A stretch of 50,577 bases of DNA from JBHHXG01 sp046756985 (GCA_046756985.1 JBHHXG010000001.1:1-50577); one strand, 5' to 3'. Shown: positions 26,697-36,098, numbered from the stretch's first letter. Notes: generated by a model from the letters alone, not told the origin. Numbers and translations are program-made.

Positions 26697-27452
26697 TCAT
26701 TCACACTTGGTTCGCCAGTCCACCCGTGACGCCACGACATCGCCAATGACTACAATGGCCGGGGATTGTGCTGTCAAATTTCCATCCAGCACGTCGGCAA
26801 GCGTGCCTGATGTGATCTCTTCCTGCGGCCATGTGGCGGCATAAATCACCGCAACTGGCGTCATCGTATTCAGGCCGGCTTCCAGCAGTCGCTGGCTAAT
26901 ATCGGGCAGAGAACGAGCGCCCATATAAAAGACCAGCACAGGAAAGGCCGCAACCATGGCCTTCCAGTCGATACGGCTTTCTTTACTGGCTTCATGGCCT
27001 GTCAGAAAGGCCAGTGTGCTGTTTACCGAACGATCCGTCAGGGGAATCCCCGCCATGGCCGGGGCGGCCATGCCCGAAGTGATACCGGGAATCACACGAA
27101 AACGGATACCGGCTTTTGCCAGTGTTCTGATTTCTTCGCCGCCGCGGCCAAACACAAACGGGTCGCCCCCTTTGAGACGAACCACCCGTTTATCCTCGTT
27201 CGCCAGTTCGATCAGTGTATCACAAATGTCAGCCTGATCCGCTGATTCCCTGCCGCCACGCTTTCCGGCCGGAATCAACTCGGCACCAATCGCAGCCAGA
27301 TTCAGCACCTCTTCGGACACCAGCGCGTCAAAAACGATGGCATCGCAATCACCAATCAGCTTGGCCGCCGCCAGCGTCAGTAAATCCGCAGCACCCGGCC
27401 CTGAACCGACCAGCGCCACCTCCCCGGGGCCCAACGAATCAGACAGCTTCAT
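26697..27452 (-). CDS. cobA: Uroporphyrinogen-III C-methyltransferase
   Basis: Methylates uroporphyrinogen III twice with S-adenosylmethionine to give precorrin-2, the branch point to sirohaem and cobalamin. In 251 residues it shows VALVGSGPGAADLLTL (the family start), VVRLKGGDPFVFGRGGEE and GITSGMAAPAMAGIPLTDR. It is a stand-alone SUMT, without the CysG oxidase/chelatase part. The ATG overlaps the upstream CbiX-like stop by 4 bases. It is the last gene of the cobalamin operon. Confidence 0.94.
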   Translation of the reverse strand: MKLSDSLGPGEVALVGSGPGAADLLTLAAAKLIGDCDAIVFDALVSEEVLNLAAIGAELIPAGKRGGRESADQADICDTLIELANEDKRVVRLKGGDPFVFGRGGEEIRTLAKAGIRFRVIPGITSGMAAPAMAGIPLTDRSVNSTLAFLTGHEASKESRIDWKAMVAAFPVLVFYMGARSLPDISQRLLEAGLNTMTPVAVIYAATWPQEEITSGTLADVLDGNLTAQSPAIVVIGDVVASRVDWRTKCE

Positions 27453-28066
27453 GCTGCCTCCTTGAACAGGGATGTAATTAATTCGGCAAAATCCGAACCT
27501 TTTGAGAGCGCCGGCAGGATTTCAACATCCTCCCCTCTCGCCATGGTTGCCATCTCGTCCATGCTTTTGCCATCGAAGAGCAGCATCGGCTGCAGGCGGA
27601 TCGCGCCGACGCCATCCTCACGCCACAGCCGGATCACCGAGGCGATCGTCGGTTCGGCATGCAGGGCACCGTGCGCGACCAGCGTGCAGCGTTTGTTGCG
27701 CTCGTGCAATGCTGCATTTAGGGCCTCAAAACCGGCATAGCAGTAAAGACCAAACAGCGCGTTGACCCGCCGACCTTCTGCCGTCATCCGGTCGTAGGCA
27801 AGCTCGGCGATGCGATCCGCATGCGCGGCCAGTGACGGCAGCAGCATAGCCTGTGACTTTTCCGCCAGCTTTGGCGCATCCACCGCCCCGTGCTGTCCAT
27901 AACCAAGGAACAGCGGCAGCACCCGTGTGCCTTTGGGTAGCCACTCATCAGACAAAAACGCCGCCTTTACCTCCTCACTCAGCCGTTGCGAAACACCCGC
28001 CGCCAAAGCCCGCACCTGCTCACCGTGGCGTTGATCCGAGGAACCATGCGCCAGCAGCACAAACAT
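27449..28066 (-). CDS. CbiX/SirB-like chelatase
   Basis: 205 residues with MFVLLAHGSSDQRHGEQV at the start (the chelatase LxAHGS motif), LPLFLGYGQHGAVDAP and a second-half LVAHGALHAEPTIASV and LQPMLLF, consistent with a two-domain CbiX-type enzyme inserting cobalt (or iron) in sirohydrochlorin. Placed between cobO and cobA, it would act on the product of CobA after oxidation. Whether the metal is cobalt or iron cannot be told. The ATG shares one base with the cobO stop. Confidence 0.78.
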   Translation of the reverse strand: MFVLLAHGSSDQRHGEQVRALAAGVSQRLSEEVKAAFLSDEWLPKGTRVLPLFLGYGQHGAVDAPKLAEKSQAMLLPSLAAHADRIAELAYDRMTAEGRRVNALFGLYCYAGFEALNAALHERNKRCTLVAHGALHAEPTIASVIRLWREDGVGAIRLQPMLLFDGKSMDEMATMARGEDVEILPALSKGSDFAELITSLFKEAA

Positions 28067-28602
28067 CAGAATTCGATTCCCTGCGTGGCCTTGATGCCCT
28101 GATCAAAGGCATGCTTGATCTTCTTCATTTCTGTCACGGTGTGCGCCATGGCGATCACTTCATCTGCAGCATTGCGGCCGGTCAGAATCACATGCATCCA
28201 TTCGGGTCGCTCCTGACGCAAAAACTCGGCAATCTCCGCGCCGCTAATCCAGCCGTAGTCACAGCAATAATTGATCTCATCCCAGACAACCAGATCATAG
28301 GCTTGTGAACGCACCTTATCCTTGCATAGCGCCCATATTTCACGGCTGGTTTGCCTGTCCTGCTCTGGGTTTTTCGTATCCCAGGTAAAGCCTTCGCCAA
28401 GCGCATGCCACTCAATTTTCTCAAAGCGTTCGGCTGCTTTCTGTTCCCCTGTCTGCCATTTGCCCTTGATAAACTGGATAACGCACACTTTCATACCCCA
28501 GGCGGCTGCACGGAATACCATACCAAAGGCAGAGGACGATTTACCCTTGCCCTCCCCGGTATTCACCACAATCAATCCCTGCCGCTTGTCACGCTGTTTC
28601 AA
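28066..28602 (-). CDS. cobO: Cob(I)yrinic acid a,c-diamide adenosyltransferase
   Basis: Adds the 5'-deoxyadenosyl group to reduced corrinoids. The P-loop NTGEGKGKSSSAFGM, FIKGKWQTGE and VVWDEINYCCDYGWI mark the CobA/CobO/BtuR family. The start is TTG at 28602, supported by AGGAG 5 bases upstream; a frame 8 codons longer has no site. This gives 178 residues. It overlaps btuD by 14 bases. With the transporter upstream, it suits salvage of imported corrinoid. Confidence 0.92.
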   Translation of the reverse strand: MKQRDKRQGLIVVNTGEGKGKSSSAFGMVFRAAAWGMKVCVIQFIKGKWQTGEQKAAERFEKIEWHALGEGFTWDTKNPEQDRQTSREIWALCKDKVRSQAYDLVVWDEINYCCDYGWISGAEIAEFLRQERPEWMHVILTGRNAADEVIAMAHTVTEMKKIKHAFDQGIKATQGIEF

Positions 28603-29341
28603 GTGTTCTCCTGTAGTCGGGCACAATCAGTTGGCCCTCTTCCAGGCGCAGGATCGGCATATGAAACAATGCCTCAAGCCTGTCCGGAACCAGCATCGCC
28701 TCCGCATCGCCGTGAGCCACACGCCCATCGCCATAGATAAACACGACTATGTCCGCCGCACAAGCCGCCTGCTGCACATCATGCAGCACAGAAACGACGG
28801 CTTTGCCCATATCAGCCTGTTCACGCATCAGTGCAAGCCATGTGGACTGATGCCTGAGATCCAGGTGAGCCGTCGGTTCATCAAGCAGCAATACCGGACA
28901 GTCGCGCAACAGGACAGCCGCCAACTCGGCGCGCTGCCGCTCGCCGGTGGACAATTCACCCAACATGCGTGTCAGCAAATGGTCTATATCCAGTTCGGCC
29001 GCCACCTGTTGCAAGGCTTCACATTGGCCATCCTGCATGGCCAGCTCCAACCGCTGTTTCACGGTGAGGCCGAACTCTGTGGGTGGCAGCTCCCCCTGCC
29101 ATGCCAGATGCCTGGCAATATGCCTGCGGGATAATTCCCTGATATTGCTCTCTCCCAATTCGATACGCCCCGACTGAACCGGAAGCATACCGGCCAGAGC
29201 CAGCAACAGGCTCGATTTTCCCGCGCCATTTGGCCCCAATACAGCAATCACCTTGCCGGCGTCTATATTCATACTCAGCGCTTCGGCAATTGCATGACTG
29301 CCACGTGCCAGATACAGATCGTGTAGCCTGAGCATACTCAT
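28589..29341 (-). CDS. btuD: ABC transporter ATPase for cobalamin
   Basis: 250 residues. Walker A GPNGAGKSS, Q-loop WQGELPP, signature LSTGERQR (a T in place of the usual G), Walker B VLLLDEPTAHLD and the H-loop SVLHD are all present, so it should be active. It is FecE/BtuD-type and follows btuC with an ATGA overlap at 29338-29341. A frame 7 codons longer lies in btuC. Confidence 0.9.
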   Translation of the reverse strand: MSMLRLHDLYLARGSHAIAEALSMNIDAGKVIAVLGPNGAGKSSLLLALAGMLPVQSGRIELGESNIRELSRRHIARHLAWQGELPPTEFGLTVKQRLELAMQDGQCEALQQVAAELDIDHLLTRMLGELSTGERQRAELAAVLLRDCPVLLLDEPTAHLDLRHQSTWLALMREQADMGKAVVSVLHDVQQAACAADIVVFIYGDGRVAHGDAEAMLVPDRLEALFHMPILRLEEGQLIVPDYRRTLETA

Positions 29342-30282
29342 CCCCGCTTCAGCAGCAGCCACAAAAATACAGGTACGCCAATCAGGGCGGTGATCACACC
29401 TACCGGCAGTTCAGCAGGGGCAATGACAGTTCTCGCACCGGTATCAGCCAGCATAAGCAGTATGCCGCCGCCAAGGGCCGAAGAAGGCAGAACCATGCGG
29501 TGCAGACTGCCGAATAGCAGGCGCATGATGTGCGGCACGATAAGACCAACAAAGCCAATCGTGCCCGCCGCAGCTACGGCTATTGAGGTCACCGCCGAGG
29601 CAAGAAAGAGCAACATCAGGCGAAGCCGCCGGATATCAATACCCAGTGCCACAGCATGGGCTTCACCCAAAAGTAACATGTCCAGTGATCGTGAAAGAGC
29701 CATACCGCAGGCCAGCGATGCTGTCCATATAGCCAACAGACCTGCTACCGGAATTTCCGATGCAGACAGATCTCCCATCATCCAACCAAATGCCATACCC
29801 AGTTGCTGCGCAGGCAGCAGGGCCAGCAGTAGTGCTACGCATGCGCCCCAGAAGGCGGCCAGCACAACGCCTGCCAGCAACAGGCGTGATGGGCCAAGAT
29901 GTGAAAAAGCCATAATCAGAATGATGCCGATCCATGCACCGGCGAAGGCGCCAGCTGACATCGACCATGCCGATGCTGGCATCAGAGCAACGCTGCATAT
30001 GGCTCCGACGGCGCTGCTTCCCGCCACACCGAGTACGTAAGGCTCAGCCAGTGGATTCCCCAACAGCACCTGAAACCATGCACCGGCCAAGGCCAGCAGG
30101 CCTCCGACAACAAAGGCAATCAGTATGCGGGGCATGCGTAATTCCCACAGAATCGTCTGTTCAAGTGCTGACTGGGGGCTGAAGGGGTTGATCCAGCCAT
30201 CGCCGGAACCAAGGCTGATGATGCCGACAAGGGCAGCAAGCACCAGTAAAACCACTGCCAGAGTCCAGTGATTAAATGTCAT
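29338..30282 (-). CDS. btuC: ABC transporter permease for cobalamin
   Basis: 314 residues with about ten membrane helices of the FecCD/BtuC family. Signatures include LWELRMPRILIAFVVGGLLA, GNPLAEPYVLGVAGSSAVGA and TIGFVGLIVPHIMRLLFG. The start at 30282 has AAGGTGG upstream and overlaps btuF by 11 bases; a frame 15 codons longer lies deeper in btuF. It forms the inner-membrane channel with BtuD and BtuF. Confidence 0.92.
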   Translation of the reverse strand: MTFNHWTLAVVLLVLAALVGIISLGSGDGWINPFSPQSALEQTILWELRMPRILIAFVVGGLLALAGAWFQVLLGNPLAEPYVLGVAGSSAVGAICSVALMPASAWSMSAGAFAGAWIGIILIMAFSHLGPSRLLLAGVVLAAFWGACVALLLALLPAQQLGMAFGWMMGDLSASEIPVAGLLAIWTASLACGMALSRSLDMLLLGEAHAVALGIDIRRLRLMLLFLASAVTSIAVAAAGTIGFVGLIVPHIMRLLFGSLHRMVLPSSALGGGILLMLADTGARTVIAPAELPVGVITALIGVPVFLWLLLKRG

Positions 30283-31069
30283 TGGCCACCTTGCGAAGCC
30301 GGGCAGACAAAATCTCAATACCGTCAATCAACCGCGGGCCCGGCCGGCTGATCATATCCTGCGGTACCGGAACAACTTTCACACTGTCTCCGAAATATTG
30401 ATGCCAGAACCGTCTGCGGACCGGGACATGCCCCGGCATATCGGGAACCAGAATCGCCACTGGGCGCGCCTTGATCACCGACTCTACACTGATGCGCGGG
30501 CTTTCGACGGCCACGTGGTCAAACACGTTTTTTGCCCCGGATGCGCGCAATACATCGGTGATAAAACTTCTGGCACCCGAGCTCACCAGCGGTTCGCTCC
30601 ATGCCTCGTAAAATACCGGTATCGGCTCTGCGATCTGCTGATGAATCCGTTTCAGTCTCATTGTAAAATTATCTGCCAGCACCCGCGCCTGTCTGATATG
30701 GCCTGTCAGGTGCCCCAGATTCAGGATATCATGCACCACGTCCTGCACGGTCCGCGGATGACTTTGTATGACCTTGACACGAAAGGATTCCAGTTTCAGA
30801 AGGCCGGACATATGCCGGTCAAACACTACCGCCATCGTGGGTTCAAGACGGAGCGCGACCTCGATATTGACGCGTTTGAAATCCCCTACGCTCGGCAACT
30901 GCTGCACGGCTTCCGGATAGTCACAGGCATCAGCAACGCCAACCACATCTTTTCCTGCCCCGACGGCAAACAGAATTTCGCAGGCATGTGGCGATAACGC
31001 CAGAATGCGTTCTGCCGACTGCGCCAGCGGCGCAATCAACAGTAATATCGACAGAACGACAATTCTCAC
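30272..31069 (-). CDS. btuF: Periplasmic cobalamin-binding protein
   Basis: 265 residues from a GTG start that overlaps the tonB stop as GTGA. A signal peptide (VVLSILLLIAPLAQSAE) is seen only with this start. The two-lobe binding-protein pattern RILALSPHACEILFAVGAG, VGDFKRVNIEVALRLEPT and SISRPGPRLIDGIE-type ending (DMISRPGPRLIDGIE) matches BtuF. It would take B12 from BtuB to BtuCD. Confidence 0.9.
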   Translation of the reverse strand: MRIVVLSILLLIAPLAQSAERILALSPHACEILFAVGAGKDVVGVADACDYPEAVQQLPSVGDFKRVNIEVALRLEPTMAVVFDRHMSGLLKLESFRVKVIQSHPRTVQDVVHDILNLGHLTGHIRQARVLADNFTMRLKRIHQQIAEPIPVFYEAWSEPLVSSGARSFITDVLRASGAKNVFDHVAVESPRISVESVIKARPVAILVPDMPGHVPVRRRFWHQYFGDSVKVVPVPQDMISRPGPRLIDGIEILSARLRKVANDI

Positions 31070-31716
31070 AGTTTTCTGAAACGCAGCCGAAAGTGGAACG
31101 ATCTTTCGGCGGCGGGAAATGGCTGGGCGCGCTTGACCGTTTCCTTCGCCGCCCAATCAAGCAAATCATAACCTGAGCTGGCCAGCACCATGATTTCAGC
31201 GGCCATACCAAGCTGATCAAGCATGAATCCAACTTCAACCTCGCCTGCAATTCCCCGCCTGCGGGCGCTGGCAGGATAGAACTTGTGGGCTTCCAGATGC
31301 TGCCTGACCCGCTCGCCGGCTTCCCCCCTGACATCCCCGCTTTGTACAGAATCCGCCGACAAATGTTCTGCCACACCCATGCCGTTATTCAAACCAGGGT
31401 GATTTACCACTTCCGAGGCGGATACCGGAAGCGGTATTTCTGCTCTGGCAATTTTGGGAGCCTGGTTGATGGCCGTTCCGGTTTTTGACGGCTCCCGAAG
31501 TGACTTGTCTGGCTGTACCGATTCTGTTTCCAGACTGGCATCTGCATGAACATTGACGGCCAGCATTTCAACCTCGACCATCATTCGGCCTGCGGCAGCC
31601 TGGGGGACCTGAACCACATCCCAGAGGCACAACACGATCAGGCCGTGGATGACAACACTTGCTGCCAGCCACGGGCAGAAGCGAAAAATATCAGAACCTA
31701 TAGCCGGCTCCGGCAC
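31066..31716 (-). CDS. tonB: TonB energy-transducing protein, dedicated to the B12 receptor
   Basis: One N-terminal membrane helix (WLAASVVIHGLIVLCLW) anchors it in the inner membrane; the periplasmic linker is short, and the C-terminal TonB domain has HKFYPASARRRGIAGEVEV and the YDLLDWAAKETVKRAQPFP segment. It is missing the long Pro-Lys linker of E. coli TonB. The start is uncertain: GTG at 31716 is used, but TTG at 31725 and longer frames overlapping btuB (to 31779) are possible. No exbB or exbD is in the window, so these must be shared from elsewhere. Confidence 0.85.
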   Translation of the reverse strand: MPEPAIGSDIFRFCPWLAASVVIHGLIVLCLWDVVQVPQAAAGRMMVEVEMLAVNVHADASLETESVQPDKSLREPSKTGTAINQAPKIARAEIPLPVSASEVVNHPGLNNGMGVAEHLSADSVQSGDVRGEAGERVRQHLEAHKFYPASARRRGIAGEVEVGFMLDQLGMAAEIMVLASSGYDLLDWAAKETVKRAQPFPAAERSFHFRLRFRKL

Positions 31717-33625
31717 GAACGCCAATTTCCGGTGAAGGGTAGAAATTGTCGGTTCCAGAGAATGATGAGAACACACCATAACTGCTGTATTTCTTATTTG
31801 TCAGATTGTCGATGCGGGCAAAAATTTCCATGTCTTTCCAACGATAGCTGGCCACCGCATCGAGCACCAGATAGGAAGGCAGCTGCGATCTCGCATTTGC
31901 CTGATCACTGATCAGGAACGACTGGCCGACATACGTCAGGTTCAGTGTCGTGGAAAAGCCATGTCCCCAATCAGCCAGCCAGGACGCGCCAACGCGATTT
32001 TTTGCCACGGCAGGGATTTCATTGCCGGAAAACACGCCACCATGGAATGTTGCTTTTGTGTAAGCGTAGTTAGCACTCAGGATGGCCCGGTCATGGGCCC
32101 GCCAGTGGCCGGACACGGCAATGACATCATGCCGCGTTGGGTCCGCATAATTCTCATTGGCGAATGCCAGCGGATTGAAAAATATTTCATGATCCAGATC
32201 GGCGCGGCTCAGCGATGCCTCCAGCCATACACGATTCCAGTCTTGGCGCAGACTGATGGCATAATGCTGGCCAGTTTGCGCCAGTAGCGATGTGTTGACC
32301 GCTCCGGTAAAGAAATCAAAGCGTTCATCCAGCAATGGGAAACGTACCGAACTGGCAGCATTCAGTCGCAGGCGGAGCTGTTCGGTAATGCCAAAGGAAA
32401 TTCCGCTCTCCCATACAGTCTCGCGCTGCGAAACAGAGTTTGTTGCCGTCTGGGTAAATATATCCTCAACCTTCTCGGTACGGACCCCGCCACTGACATG
32501 CCAGCGATGATCGGCGCTTCCTGCCTCCACAAGGCCATAATAGCCATCCCGTTTGCGATCAAAAAATGTTGTCGGCAGCGGGAAGGCGCCGCCAAAGACA
32601 AAAGAGCCATCGCCACGGTCAATATCGGCCCCTGTAACCAGATGCCAGCGGACATCATTACCGGCCGCATAACTCAGCTTGGGTCGGAAAGACCGATTCT
32701 GCTGAACGAAATCGCTGTTGGATGAAAAAAACCCAAAAAACTCGGAATGCACATCCCGCCTGCGAAAACCACCAGCAAGATCAAGCGTCAGACCAGATAT
32801 GCCACTCCATACCAGACCGCCATCAATAAAATCATCCGTTGACCGGCTGAAGTCCTGTGGATTTGCTGCCTGCCTACGATCGACGATAATTTGTGCCGCC
32901 GTCAGCGCACCCGGCAGACCCGCACGGTCCCGATGATGATTGCCGCTGATATTCAGGCTGATATTAGCAGGCAAATCGGCCTCGGCCCGTACACCGCCGT
33001 CGAAACGGTCGAAGAAACTGTTGTCGCGATACCCGTCTGTCGTGGTGCCCGAGAAATTCGTCTCAACGCGCACCTTGCCAGCATCCGCGCCGATACGTCC
33101 CGCACCCTCAAACGTACCGAAGCTGCCGCCTGACAGACTGATATTGCCGCCTGACTCCGGAATACGGGTAATGATGTTAATCACACCACCGACTGCGCCA
33201 TCCCCATACAGCACCGAGCCACCACCATGAACAATTTCAATACGCTCAATCTGATCAACAGGAATCTGGCTCCAGTCCACACCGGAAAGATCGGGGCTGT
33301 TGACTCGCCTGCCATCAATCAGAACAATACTGTTTGCGGCTGCTGTCTCACCGTAACCGCCCAGATCAACACGTGATTTTGCACCCACGCCGGTAATGTC
33401 ACTGACGACAATATTGGCCTGCCCCTTGAGTAGATCGACAACATTCCCGGCGTGGCTACCCTCAATGGTTTGCCTGTCGATGATGGTAACCGCCCGGGAT
33501 GATGTGATCGATGGCGCCTGTGTACGTGTGGCTGTTACGTTAATGGTACCCAGATCTTCCTGAGCATGTGCAATCAGAGGCATGCCGAGCATGACCACAA
33601 CTACGAATTTGATCTGTTTTGTCAT
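31691..33625 (-). CDS. btuB: TonB-dependent outer-membrane receptor, probable vitamin B12 receptor
   Basis: 644 residues. Signal peptide ends in IAHAQ; a TonB-box-like LGTINVTATRTQAPS follows; the plug domain has SIVLIDGRRVNSPDLSG and IERIEIVHGGGSVLYGDGAV; the barrel ends in GYRF with a terminal Phe. The cobalamin riboswitch upstream and the btuFCD genes downstream identify the ligand class as corrinoid. ATG has AAAAAGGA upstream. It is the first gene of an eight-gene operon. Confidence 0.92.
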   Translation of the reverse strand: MTKQIKFVVVVMLGMPLIAHAQEDLGTINVTATRTQAPSITSSRAVTIIDRQTIEGSHAGNVVDLLKGQANIVVSDITGVGAKSRVDLGGYGETAAANSIVLIDGRRVNSPDLSGVDWSQIPVDQIERIEIVHGGGSVLYGDGAVGGVINIITRIPESGGNISLSGGSFGTFEGAGRIGADAGKVRVETNFSGTTTDGYRDNSFFDRFDGGVRAEADLPANISLNISGNHHRDRAGLPGALTAAQIIVDRRQAANPQDFSRSTDDFIDGGLVWSGISGLTLDLAGGFRRRDVHSEFFGFFSSNSDFVQQNRSFRPKLSYAAGNDVRWHLVTGADIDRGDGSFVFGGAFPLPTTFFDRKRDGYYGLVEAGSADHRWHVSGGVRTEKVEDIFTQTATNSVSQRETVWESGISFGITEQLRLRLNAASSVRFPLLDERFDFFTGAVNTSLLAQTGQHYAISLRQDWNRVWLEASLSRADLDHEIFFNPLAFANENYADPTRHDVIAVSGHWRAHDRAILSANYAYTKATFHGGVFSGNEIPAVAKNRVGASWLADWGHGFSTTLNLTYVGQSFLISDQANARSQLPSYLVLDAVASYRWKDMEIFARIDNLTNKKYSSYGVFSSFSGTDNFYPSPEIGVRAGAGYRF

Positions 33626-33641
33626 TTATATTCCTTTTTGC

Positions 33642-33667
33642 GCCCGCCGCGCATTTCAATTGCGGGC
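33642..33667 (-). promoter_or_regulatory. Hairpin in the btuB leader near the start codon
   Basis: GCCCGC (33662-33667 on the minus strand) pairs with GCGGGC (33642-33647), loop 14 bases, 17 bases before the ATG. No T-run follows, so it is not a standard terminator; it may mask the ribosome site or be part of the riboswitch output. Two further small hairpins lie between it and the riboswitch (33735-33749 and 33762-33777). Confidence 0.4.
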
Positions 33668-33782
33668 TGGAACGCTTCAAGGAAAAAACTGGTTGTCAGA
33701 GAAGCCATTCACAGTAGTGGCCAGTCCACGACCAGCCTCCCGCCGAGGCCCAATCCCGTTTGGAATCCGTGGATTCCCTGTT

Positions 33783-33960
33783 TCGGGCCGGTCTCCTGGC
33801 TTGCCGTCATACTCTGCTGCTCATCCCTTCCCGGTTTTCCAGTGGTGTTGGAACAGCATTGTCAGGCTTACAGTAGCGGGGGCTGCGCCGGAATTGGTAT
33901 TTTTTACCGCACCGGACTTCCCGTTTCACCCTGCTGCCGGAATAGCAGACAGAGCACCCA
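33783..33960 (-). promoter_or_regulatory. Cobalamin riboswitch
   Basis: Read on the minus strand, the block has the full conserved core: ACGGGAAGTCCGGTGCGG, CCGGCGCAGCCCCCGCTACT, a CCACTG segment, ACCGGGAAGGG and the B12 box GCCAGGAGACCGG (33788-33800). It lies about 155 bases upstream of the btuB ATG, so it should switch off the whole operon when adenosyl- or other cobalamin is plentiful. The 421-base gap between btuB and the Sel1 gene is otherwise empty of genes. Confidence 0.95.
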
Positions 33961-34046
33961 AAACGGGAAGCACTCTACTTTACATTAAAATAAAATCCAG
34001 CTTGAAAGGGTGTGCTTAGATGAGTTGCTTAAATGCTAAACGTGCT

Positions 34047-35993
34047 TTACAGACTGACCTGGCGATACACATCCAGCCATTTGGCCAGATTAACCGGCTC
34101 CTGGGTCAATAAGGTTGCCCGTACATGGCTATCGATCGCCTGACTTATAAGTGCATAGCTTTCTTTCTTTTTCTGATCATTTTTCCGGGCAAGCACGGTT
34201 AGGTTTTTACGCGCCATATCCATACCCTGATCGGCAGCTTTCTGGAACCATCGCCGGGCTTTGTTATGGTCGTGGCCGACACCACGGCCCAGAGCATACA
34301 TATAACCCAGTGAGTTTTGAGCGGCGGCAAGGCCCTGTTCGGCAGCCTTCTGATACCACAGGGCCGCCATGCGATCATTTTGTTCCACACCTTCACCCTT
34401 GCGATACATGTTTCCCAGATTGAATTGTCCTTTGGCATCGCCATTGTTAGCGGCCTTGCGAAACCATGTAACGGCTTTTACAGGATCAAAAGCCACGCCT
34501 TTGCCTTCATGGTACATCGAACCCAGCATATTCTGGGCGGTTACATCACCACCTAAAGCTGCCTGCTCAAATAATGCGGCTGCCCTGGCCAAGTCTCTTG
34601 TGATACCCCTGCCATTGTAATGCAGCACCGCCATATTGAAGATGGCATCCATATCACCCTGTGCCGCCGCCTTTTCATACCAGTTAGCCGCTTCCTCCGC
34701 ATTGCGGCCAACACCACGACCCAGATCGTAAAACAGGCCCAGCATCAGCTTGGCCCGGGCATTACCGTTTTTCTCTGCCTTGTAGAGCCATTTTGCAGAT
34801 GCTTCATCATTGGGTGTAACCCCAACCCCTCGGGCATAAATCAGCCCCAGATTGAACTGTGCCTTGGCATTGTCTCCGGAAGCATGATCAAGCCAGTAAA
34901 ACATTTGCCTCATATTTTTTACAATGCCCCGCCCCAGCGCATGCATGGCTGCAATATTATTCTGCGCATCCGACAATCCAGCTCTCGCTGCTTTCAAGAA
35001 CCACTCCGATGCCTTTGTTTCATCTTTTGGAACACCCATGCCTTCAGCATGGAGAATACCCAGATTGCACTGTGCCCGTGCTATACCTGCATCGGCCGCC
35101 TTGCGTAACCAGAAAATTGCCTTTTGATAATTTTTTGCAACACCCCGCCCCAATGCATACATGGCACCAATCGCCGCCGCCGCCCGCATTTGCCCCTGCC
35201 TTGCGGCCTCCAGAAAGTGACGGGCAGCCTCTTCATCATGGCCGGCTTCTCCAGCTTCCAGCGCCAGATATTTTGCCAATTGGTAGCGCGCTTCTCTGTG
35301 GCCCGTCACGGCCGCCTTGCGTAGCCAGGACACATAGGCCGTTTTGTCCTTTTCAACGCCCAGCCCCTGCTTATACAGCAAGGCCAGACTATACTGCGCC
35401 TGATTGCCGCCTTCCTGTGCCTTGGCCTTCATTCGGCTAATCAGTTGCTGTAGATATGGCGCCGCTTCCCGGATCCCTTTTTGCGCGGCTTTTACTGCCC
35501 AGATCAGGGCCGTTTCATCACTTTGGGGACCCCCCCTGCCCTCGGCATACATCACCGCCACACGGTACTGAGCCATGCCATAGCCCTGCTCAGCCGCCTT
35601 AAGGTACCACCTAAGAGCCTCTGTATCGTTAACAGCCTCCACACCGCGGCCGGTTTCAAACTGACGTCCGAAATAATATTGCGCCGCGCTGTGTCCCTGC
35701 CGTGCTGCAAGGCGGAGCCAGCGAGCAGCCTGCCCGTCATCACGGTCCACGCCTTTGCCTTCAAGGTAAAGCATGCCGAATCTGAAGCGCCCTTCTGCTT
35801 CTCCCTGACGGGCCGACTGCGCAAACCACTTGGCCGCATCCTCAAAACGATTGTCCTCGTAAGCTGATTGCCCCAGCGCCAGCAAATCGGCGTCTGTAGC
35901 ACTATAGTCGGAACCGGACACAACAAAATAGACGATGCCTCCGCCCAGCAGCACGAAGGCAACCACGCCTATAAGCACTTTCATCATCTGCAT
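34047..35993 (-). CDS. Membrane-anchored Sel1-repeat protein, about 14 repeats
   Basis: 648 residues. One N-terminal membrane helix (VLIGVVAFVLLGGGIVYFVV) is followed by about 14 Sel1 repeats of 36 residues (for example AAAQNSLGYMYALGRGVG), with one degenerate spacer around residues 165-190. The fold would be a long periplasmic solenoid binding protein partners. GGAGGAAGGA lies just before the ATG. It stands alone between ubiD and the cobalamin riboswitch, in the same direction as both. The partner is unknown. Confidence 0.82.
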   Translation of the reverse strand: MQMMKVLIGVVAFVLLGGGIVYFVVSGSDYSATDADLLALGQSAYEDNRFEDAAKWFAQSARQGEAEGRFRFGMLYLEGKGVDRDDGQAARWLRLAARQGHSAAQYYFGRQFETGRGVEAVNDTEALRWYLKAAEQGYGMAQYRVAVMYAEGRGGPQSDETALIWAVKAAQKGIREAAPYLQQLISRMKAKAQEGGNQAQYSLALLYKQGLGVEKDKTAYVSWLRKAAVTGHREARYQLAKYLALEAGEAGHDEEAARHFLEAARQGQMRAAAAIGAMYALGRGVAKNYQKAIFWLRKAADAGIARAQCNLGILHAEGMGVPKDETKASEWFLKAARAGLSDAQNNIAAMHALGRGIVKNMRQMFYWLDHASGDNAKAQFNLGLIYARGVGVTPNDEASAKWLYKAEKNGNARAKLMLGLFYDLGRGVGRNAEEAANWYEKAAAQGDMDAIFNMAVLHYNGRGITRDLARAAALFEQAALGGDVTAQNMLGSMYHEGKGVAFDPVKAVTWFRKAANNGDAKGQFNLGNMYRKGEGVEQNDRMAALWYQKAAEQGLAAAQNSLGYMYALGRGVGHDHNKARRWFQKAADQGMDMARKNLTVLARKNDQKKKESYALISQAIDSHVRATLLTQEPVNLAKWLDVYRQVSL

Positions 35994-36098
35994 GTCCTTC
36001 CTCCGCTCATCCGCTCATCCGCTGTACAGCAGATCTACGCCCCAGTATAGCAGAATAGCCGCCTGTGCAAGAAACAGCGGAGGAGCCGTCGCATGTCC

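Noticed and set aside
34100..35800. Regular spacing of similar DNA blocks that might suggest a repeat array
   Set aside because: The blocks are codons for Sel1 repeats of about 108 bases with variable sequence, not a CRISPR array.
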